Origin: Druceiella hillmani
Lineage: Eukaryota; Arthropoda; Insecta; Lepidoptera; Hepialidae
Length of the DNA stretch: 64,000 bases
Direction: 5' to 3'
Assembly: GCA_039881145.1 (NCBI GenBank)
Contig: JAYKKI010000038.1
Coordinates: 1,643,001 to 1,707,000, forward strand
The notes under the pieces were generated by a model, which was not told the origin of the DNA, searched no databases, and saw only the letters and a list, made by a program, of their open reading frames with translations. Position numbers and translations under genes: made by a program. Shown piece after piece: positions 55,923-64,000 of this stretch (the first letter of the stretch is position 1; each line of letters begins with the position of its first letter).

Positions 55923-58880
55923 TTGATTTTCAGCCATTTGTTTACTATCTACTCGTTTCTTAAAAACAACAAAGACAAAGGAACAGGTGGTGGCGTGGCA
56001 AAAAAATAATTGTTTAAAGAAATGTCTGGAAATTTTGGAATATATCTCAGTGTAAAGATAAAGTAACTATTTTGTACGGAGCAATATTAAGGTAGTAAAG
56101 TGCATTAAGGTGGTATATGTCTTTACAATATATTGACTGAAAAAATTACGATAATGCACTATGATTGGATATATGTCATTATGGAAGTAAGAATCTATCT
56201 TATCTGGTAGTTAATAATATTTTTTTACGAAATTGGTATAAATATAACTAATAAAATCATTTAAATTAAAGTCTCTGTAATATTTAATTACGTGCATCTT
56301 AACGCAAAATATATTGATAAAAATTCATAATTAGCGGAAAACATTCTTATCGAGCAAATCATAAATTTTCCTAATGTAAACCATATCCTGAATGTTATAA
56401 AAAATCACACATGGCTAACATCTTATAAATATATATATATATATATATATTATAATGATAATTATATGCTATGATCGAAGTAGGCCTATAGGGTATGTCT
56501 GATGATGGCGGTACAGATTTTACGTTAAATCATTTTCCAAAATATTTTATGTTACTGTAAAATGACAAAAGTTTAAAGAAAATATAATAATTATTCTTTA
56601 TCCTCAATCGAATGGTATGTCACCATATTTTTTTCCATAATTTTATTAACATTGATAAATTTATTTTTAACATTGCCAATTACATGTATTTCCGAAGGAC
56701 TATAGTAATTGTTTGAGTTAAGCGAAGAATGCTTAAATCTTCGCTGAATGTTTTATTATTTAACATAATAAAACATTATACTTCGTGAAACTTTATTTTA
56801 CGTTAAATTTCTGCGCACAACAATTAAAAGTTATCGTTGTTGTAAAAAAGTTGTTGAAAAGAAAGTTCGTTGTAAAAAAGAAAGTCATTAAGAAAAAAAC
56901 AATTGTGCATATTTAAATTTTCTTGATCAAACACTATTTTATCAAAGATTAATTAAATAACGGCCGACAGTAAAACAAACGTTCACTAACTTAAATAGCA
57001 AAGTTCCAGATAGTTTGTATTTGTTTAGCCCTGTTTGCATATGAATAAACTTAAAGTTTGTTCGGCTCGAGAAATAAACTTCGGCCCATTTTATTTACAG
57101 CCTTTAGATACGGTGACGTTCAGGAATAATTTATACAATTAATATTCAAACTGTAATTCTATGAAATAAATAGACATTTTTTCTTTTAAGAAAAAAGTTA
57201 AAAAAATGTAAATTAAAATTAAACTTCTGTCTTGTTGAGAAATATAATTTTATTTCTTTGTAGTTATTATGGAATGCAAACACTCGGAACATTATAATTC
57301 ACCTAAGCTTAGTTTATTTTATATGATTTTACAATCGAATTTTTAAACTACCTTATTTTCTTGAAGTATTTCTTAGAGGTTTTCAATTTTCCGGATCTAA
57401 CTTTCCACTTTTTTCTTTAAGTGTATATCTTCATTATACAATAAATGATTTATCAATCACATATTTGAGAATGATCTTCTCAGTTATATTTCATTTTTTA
57501 CCGTATTTTTACTAAATATTTTTCGATTAATTTTTCGATATTAAAAGACTTTATTTACAAGCGTGTTCCCAAGTACAATCATTTACAAGTTTGTCTATTT
57601 TTCTCCATAATTTTCCAATATTGCTTTTATGCCTAATTTTGTATATGTATTTTAATGTAGATAGAAATATATTTTAAAACAATAAATTCATAACATAATT
57701 TGTTATTACATGCATAACAAACATACTTGCAAATATAAACTTTGCTATCAATTTCGTTTTAACGTCACTTGAATTTGCTAAAATTGGAGGAAATTCTAAA
57801 TTCTACCCACAACAAAAACCACTGATACTCATCAATGCAGAGTTTTAATTACTCACTACTAATCCGTATAGACTATGTACATACATATATAACGTTAGAA
57901 GTAAACAAGAGATATAATATACTTTTTTTGTGAGTATGTATATATTTTCCTTACATAAACAATCTACATTTATACTAAAACTCAAAGTCACTAATGGGTC
58001 TCGTTTTTTGTTTACCCAGTGTCTTGACTTTTCCAATTCTTAATTGTTTATTATGCAGCGTTCATCAGTTTATCTCAATAAGTAATATGTATTTCAATCT
58101 CGATGTAATTTTCAGTATAAAATTCAAATTTACGTTCAACCACTACCGTGATATTTTTGATTTGACACAGTAATGTTACTTTTGTTTATTTGCAGTCAAC
58201 ATTAATCGAAAATTGTCTTTACATAGATGTTTGCACCAGATATACATAGACTTACATAGATATTTGTTTTGTGAGTAGAACGGAAGAAAAGGGAATAAAC
58301 AAAGGAACATCACTGAGTACTCGCTTGACTGTATTCGATAAGAGCCAAAATGCTATACGAAAATGGATTATTCTCGGTACCAGCCATATCCCACGTGAAA
58401 TTGGATTGTACTCGAAACAGTTATTACTTGTGGTAGATGTGGGTTCTAAAAAAATTTTCAAATAATCTTTCAGGTCACCTAAATATTCAATGCGTATTAA
58501 CAACATTTAAAGACAAACTTATAATGTACATGACGGTTAACAATTTAAAAAAAATAACTTTAACATAAGGAAATTTAATTAAACAGGTATCGTGACGTAA
58601 ATATCGTAGCAACGACTAATGTATAAACATAGAACATTTTAAGATTTTTAAAGCTGTATCTATGTTTGAGTATGGTATGTATACAAAATCGTTTTAAAAT
58701 TGATATTCCAATCACATAATATTTCAATATATTTACCTTAATATTACCCGATGGTTAAACTTAAATGACACTAAACTATCAACGAAGTACCTCTGTAACA
58801 TATAAAATTAATATCTTTGTAATACATTTTTCCAGGCATGGTCTCTAACTAGAATATGAACGTGACGCAGTTTGGGTAAA
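55919..58880. other. A+T-rich non-coding DNA
   Basis: No gene supported. A short (AT)n block lies at 56428-56450. Two adjacent small hairpins lie at 56721-56745 (AGCGAAGA/TCTTCGCT) and 56748-56778 (AATGTTTTATTA arms). The overlapping open frames at 58252-58506 (minus) and 58271-58465 (plus) have a somewhat protein-like plus reading (SRTEEKGINKGTSLSTRLTV), but no motif. Confidence 0.4.
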
Positions 58881-58936
58881 AGGGAGAGATTCAAATGTGC
58901 GATTACATAGGGAGAGTTTTAAATGTGCGATTCATT
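58881..58936. repeat. two-copy tandem repeat, 28-bp unit
   Basis: Units 58881-58908 and 58909-58936 share AGGGAGAG and AAATGTGCGATT, with a few substitutions. Confidence 0.88.
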
Positions 58937-61432
58937 TATGTCCAAACTGTTCAGCTTGCGACGCCGAAGATGTGATATTCTAAATATCACGTCATTAATT
59001 TCTGTAGTGTTTCATATCACTGTTGAGATGTCTACAAAGTTATCCCTAACAAAAATAATGAAAGTACGGTCGTTACCATGAACATAAGTTAACTTAAAAT
59101 TCTTGTCGTATAATACTCGTAGTTAGATTTAACGGAAGAGTTCTTTTTCAATTTTAGGTTTTGAGAGTGAAATTTGAAAGTTGAAGTAAAATGCGATTGC
59201 TTCTAAATATTTTTTTTTTACGTTTTTATTACAATTTATGAACCAATGACATCTACGTTTTTAGTTCATAATAATTTATGGGTCCTGATTACAAAGGTAA
59301 ATAGATAAATTTTAATAAATATAAGGTTGATAATTTTTATGGTTGCTAACGTTGAACAAACAAAGGATCCACCAAAAATAGGAATACCAACAAGATATGA
59401 CTATTTTGTGTAGTTTAACTAAAATCAACCCAGTAGTGATAAACCGACCCAGTAGTGAACCATCTGAGGTAGTCATCTCTGCGCAAATAAACAAGTAAAA
59501 TTATACCCATATGTATTAGTAAAGATTTCTGCATAAAAACTGAAGAGACGAGCGTATAATTTACTTTTAAATAATGTGGACTTAGTTTCATCTTATACGA
59601 CATTCATTAACTCCATACACATTTGGTCCACAATACATCCATTTTTCGCATAGTCCATTTATATTTTGCTAGTGTATCAAGGGGTCTTTGTTTGCTGTTT
59701 GTTTGCTGCTGTTATCTCTATTCTAAATATAAATATATCTTTTTAAGAACATTGATAGTATTAACAGAAAATTATTACAAAATAAGATCGAGCAATTATA
59801 TATACATCAAGAATCATCTACCCAAAAAAACAACTTTAGTAACATTAACTCTCAAGCTGCCACATTAGCTCCCTGTGTTGGACAGCTCGTAAATCATATT
59901 GCTCCCAACACATTAATTCTGGCCACAATATGATGCAATATGTCAACCTAATATCAAGCCGTTACATTAACCATAAAGTTATTAACTTAAGATGCAATAG
60001 GCCACGCAATATGGATTAAGGTCGCAGAAAGTGTTTAGGTATGGTTCAATATAGAGTGTTATGAATATCAATCTTCTTGTGTGTTTTTCAATACTTTTAA
60101 AAATGTTCAAAGTTATTATTTTTTTTAACAGACCTTTTAGTAACGAGCCAACTATTTTGCAAAAACATGGTACTCAATTATAAGATCTGTTAAGAAAAAA
60201 AAACACTAAATTTTTTTATTTAAGTACCTATGAAATGTTTCTGAGGCCACACATTGTTATTATGTTTATTTATCTGCAATACATTTAAATAAAATTTGGA
60301 TTGAACACAAGAGTTTGAATTGAGCGAGTCTAAGCCGGTATGTCGTAATATTCCCTGCTGCATTTTTCGCTTGAAGTTCAGAAGATAGTGAACTGTAAAC
60401 ATTATGTAGGATTAAGCATATTATGTGAATTTAGCTTTAATTTTTTATTTTTATTTTATAAAATATCGTCATCTTATCTTATAAAATTTATTGAAACATT
60501 AATTGTACAGAAACTTTAACGAACTTTGATGGAAAGTTATGAAAAAAAACAAATTTCAACTTACTTGGCTACTATTCGTTAGCGAAGCTAGTTTTTAATT
60601 AAAAAAGCGTTGTGCAAAATTGTATTTATGTGAATGTCAGCATTGGAAATGTAGTGATTCAATGAAAGAATATTTGAAATTTTTGGCATTAAAATAGAAA
60701 GAAAACGAATAGATACTCCAACAAGTATGCAACCTTCGTCTTTAACGATAACAAGTTTTTCATATTTAGTTGAGATTAAATTAATTCAGAAACGGCTTCG
60801 GAAAAATTTGTTTAATGGATGGACGTGTCGGAATCCGAGCAATAGTCAATAAATGAGTAGAGTAAATAATATTATCGAATTAATATCGTAAAGAATTTCA
60901 ATTATTTAGATGAACCCAAATAAATATGTAAAATTTAATTATGTTCCAACTAATACTAACATCGCTACGAAAGCTATTTTTGAAATATATATTGATAGAA
61001 AAATTTTTTTGATACCTATTTAAACATTTCGATAATTTTGAGGTCTTGCATATAATTTATTGAATATTTTATTCTAAATTATAAATAAAATTTAGGTTTG
61101 AAATTTCATATTTCCTAGTTACACCTTCCGCTTTCAGCAAAATGTGATAGTTTTTTCGGGTTTACATTTTATGAACACTTAAGAATACATTCCGTTTCTT
61201 GTGTGTTAGGCAAAAAGGACCCTTCGAAGAGATTAGGTACTGTAAAAATGTTCTTAATTAAAAAGTTAGCCAAAAAAATTGGTGAGATAAAAACAGTTAG
61301 GTACTCGCAGTGTTTCATGAGCATTTTTTGAAATGAACATGCCCCATCGTCTGGCATATAAATTACTCTATAGCCATGGACCTTATAACCACTGGATGCT
61401 TAATTAAGCGAATGCATTATGAAACTCAAACA
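58937..61432. other. A+T-rich non-coding DNA
   Basis: No gene supported. A 12-bp direct repeat (ACCCAGTAGTGA) lies at 59428-59439 and 59447-59458. Confidence 0.4.
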
Positions 61433-61510
61433 TATAAATAATATTAGCCAGGTTCTGTTTGTCTTAGTATCAGCGGCTCACCGCAGCTGTTGCGAGTAAT
61501 CGGTAAGGTC
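61433..61510 (+). promoter_or_regulatory. possible core promoter with short first exon
   Basis: TATAAATA at 61433-61440 is followed, 33 bases on, by an initiator-like TTAGT (A at 61466). After that come a short G+C-richer leader (GCGGCTCACCGCAGCTGTTG) and a donor-like CG|GTAAGG at 61503. Spacing between TATA and initiator fits an insect core promoter, and the arrangement would give a 37-base non-coding first exon. No downstream exon was identified inside the window. Chance TATA motifs are common at this base composition, so this is only a candidate. Confidence 0.25.
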
Positions 61511-62929
61511 AAAAAAGAAATTTGTGAAAAAAAATAATTCGTTATAATCAATATTCGTTACAGTTCGCTCCAGAAGTGCAAAAATACCACTCGTCACACA
61601 AATAATAAGGAAAGTGTGGAATTCTAGGCGAAACTTTAACATATTAAATAAATTGTATTAATTTACAAAACACTTCCTGTTATAATGTTTACAAAATGGT
61701 GTCGATATTAAGAGATAACAATATTAGATGTTCCGGGTTTGAGAGTGTTCTTTATACATGTACATATGTTTCGTGTGAGTGACAATGAACACGTGAAATA
61801 TACATTTTGAATGCTAAGGGTCTATCCATAATTATCAAAGATATTAAATAGATTGAATACGATCTAGCAACATTTATTTATATTTTCTCACTAATTATAA
61901 TGACTCTCGAGTGATAAATATAGTGGGGCGAACTGGCCAGAAGCGAATAGTTTCCCCTTACCCCACGAATTTCATGCTACGGTAGTATTAAATAAGTTTT
62001 AAAGCTTTGTGATTTACAATACAAAGTGGATTAATTAGTCATCGGTTAAGGTAAACGTGCGGAAAACATTTACAAAAATATTCACAATTATAAAATATTT
62101 TGATAGAAAATTAATCGGAACGTCGTCTAGATTAATAACTACGTACACACATTTCGAATTAGTATAAACATTTGACAATATTAACATTTTAATTTGCCTG
62201 AGATTCAACTTTGCATTTCGTTCGTGACGGTAAAAATATTCACGGATAAAGTACTACGCTTAGTACTGTACTAAAGCTCTCAGAAGCGCATGTTAATTAG
62301 CTTTTCCTTTTTAAACAGAAGATATTAATGTTTAAATATCTAATATAATATTCAAACCATTTTTTTTAAATTGTAGGTTCCTCTTCTATTTTGACATGAG
62401 ATTAGCGCAGATATTTGGCATTTGGTTCACAATTTCTGCCACCTCAATAACATTTATAATAATATGGCATTCGTTTACTTTTCAAACCAATATGTCAGTC
62501 TTTAATGAAGTTGTCCCTAGGTAAATTAGACTGGCTTGCGGAATTGTGTTCAATCACATTACACAATTGACCATCGTCATGATCTAAAATTAAATTCGTT
62601 CTCGATAAATTCTCTCATCTTTCCCCCTTATTTTTAACGCCTATGTTTATATTTTTTAAAATTAACCAATCACTTTCCTAAAATGAAAAGCCGTCCAATA
62701 AACAAATATTTTTTTTAGGTTTTTTAAACCAAACCATATCATCAGCGTCACTAAATTTCCAGTTACTTGCAAAAATGCGATAATTTCTATGGCAATTATA
62801 TAATATCATCAGTAACAAAAAAACTGATGTATGTACAGAAATTGCTCGTGTAGTACAAAACAGAACTTTAAACGTATAAATAAAATCGGTAAAGTGCAGA
62901 CCACACTTGTACACTTAGTGCTCCGTACT
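61511..62929. other. A+T-rich non-coding DNA
   Basis: No gene supported; could be intronic if the promoter at 61433 is real. Confidence 0.4.
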
Positions 62930-63110
62930 ATCAGCCCCCCACTTAAATATTGACAATAATACATTTCGACTTTGCACTTAAGAGGGGCTCATCTGCCGCG
63001 CTACCCGCCGTCGAACGCCGTATCATATCACATATGTGCGGAGCTGAGTGTGGGGCGCCTCGACTCAGTGGAATTGAAAAGTGAATGTGAAAAACATGTT
63101 CGGAAAGAGT
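62930..63110. other. G+C-rich island
   Basis: The patch includes ATCAGCCCCCCACTTAAATA, GGCTCATCTGCCGCGCTACC and GTGTGGGGCGCCTCGACTCA, the most G+C-rich non-repeat sequence in the window. CTCAGTG at 63064-63070 resembles an arthropod initiator and lies at its 3' end. No frame or RNA gene pattern covers it. It could be a TATA-less promoter, an enhancer or a mobile-element terminus. Confidence 0.35.
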
Positions 63111-64000
63111 CGCTTACACTGTGAGAAATATTTTTTAAAGAATAAGTTGTTCTCCAAACAATTGGTTCAGCAATATGAGAAAATAAACAAAGACGTTGTT
63201 TATAAAAATTAATTATGTCGAAATATTTCAATCGTGATAATTTTTGTTCAATGTGTACTTAATTTTCAATGTTCAAGATTTTTTTCTCGATTTTTTAAGC
63301 TATTCGTCTTCTAAAAGAGTGGGGTAAAGCAATTCCTAAGATTTTTTCCGAAAAATATTTTAAAAAAGTAATAAAAAAAATTTCATTCATATGGTTGAAT
63401 TCATGCTTCAATCAGCGCTCATTTGGCACCCTGCACGATAATCTGGAAAGCATTTTTTTTACTTCCAAATTTACCCCATAAATTACTTATTAGAATCAAA
63501 CTACCATTTTACACACCATCTCTGTGCCAACCTGAAAATTTTTATGTTGAATAGATTTCCAGAAAATCGCCTATGACGGACGGAACCTAAAGCAATTCCA
63601 TTAGTGTTTCGTTTTGACTATTTTGCCGTGTGATACTAAAAATGATTATTACAACATGTATTAAAATTCATGGAAACCTACAGAATGTTTCCACGATACA
63701 ACTAGATGGGTGCGCTAACATAGATCGTATCTTCATTTCTACCTAATAATTTCAGGACTACTGACATTTTTCTTTGTTCTTATCTTAAATATTGTACATG
63801 TGTCAACATTTTAAGGCTCTGGTTCTCCTAGAAGTAACCTGTGAGTTCTGGTAACCTGTCAGTGACTGAGCGAGTGAGTAAGGTACGAAATCAAACATTT
63901 TTATGTTCAATATATCAATCGATATAAACTTAAAACTTAAAATGGGTTATGATCATATATTCTCTCTTTGCGCATTAATAACACACTTTCGGCATTTTCT
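63111..64000. other. A+T-rich non-coding DNA to the window end
   Basis: No gene supported. A run of GAGTGAG-type units (GTCAGTGACTGAGCGAGTGA at 63858-63877) and GACGGACGGAACC at 63576-63588 may be scraps of interspersed repeats. Confidence 0.4.

Noticed and set aside
58252..58506. Overlapping open frames on both strands, one with Lys/Arg-rich residues
   Set aside because: I compared the plus reading with helix-turn-helix parts of pogo/Tigger-type transposases and found no convincing motif.

Overview
The window looks like intergenic or intronic DNA from a very A+T-rich arthropod genome, most likely an insect; the order cannot be fixed. The support is: no bacterial-style gene packing, long runs of (AT)n, short candidate introns with GT-AG ends, and decayed copies of typical insect mobile elements (piggyBac, hAT, BEL/Pao, mariner and a LINE). 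No complete, recognisable host protein-coding gene is visible. I found no tRNA, rRNA or CRISPR array. All identifications rest on motifs read by eye; no database search was run.

Layout. 0.35-0.74 kb: an unidentified coding-like stretch (minus). 1.38-2.52 kb: a piggyBac-type transposase relic (minus). 5.4-5.75 kb: a hairpin and a compound microsatellite. 15.7-16.0 kb: an unidentified frameshifted coding relic (plus). 16.8-17.2 kb: the C-terminal part of a hAT transposase (minus). 20.5-20.8 kb: the first of three copies of a foldback repeat. 21.4-24.3 kb: a BEL/Pao retrotransposon with gag, the end of the RT region, an RNase H-like tail, integrase and the C-terminal domain, but without protease and most of RT. 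27.3-27.7 kb: the C-terminal end of a mariner transposase (minus). 30.3-30.5 and 40.8-41.0 kb: the second and third foldback copies. 37.9-38.5 kb: a weak decayed coding region. 44.1-49.2 kb: four compact, near-perfect hairpins. 50.2-51.6 kb: an interspersed repeat and the 3' end of a LINE reverse transcriptase (minus). 54.56-54.97 kb: a candidate two-exon minus-strand gene piece with a 118-bp intron. 55.5-55.9 kb: large (AT)n blocks. 61.4-61.5 and 62.9-63.1 kb: a promoter-like site and a GC-richer island.

How it fits together. Most recognisable content is dead mobile DNA: every transposase or polymerase relic has stops or frameshifts. Two signals go beyond that. The first is the three-copy foldback repeat, whose arms carry a motif resembling the short-stem-III hammerhead ribozymes reported in Penelope-like retroelements. 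The second is the phase-compatible exon pair near 54.7 kb, which may belong to an unannotated gene.
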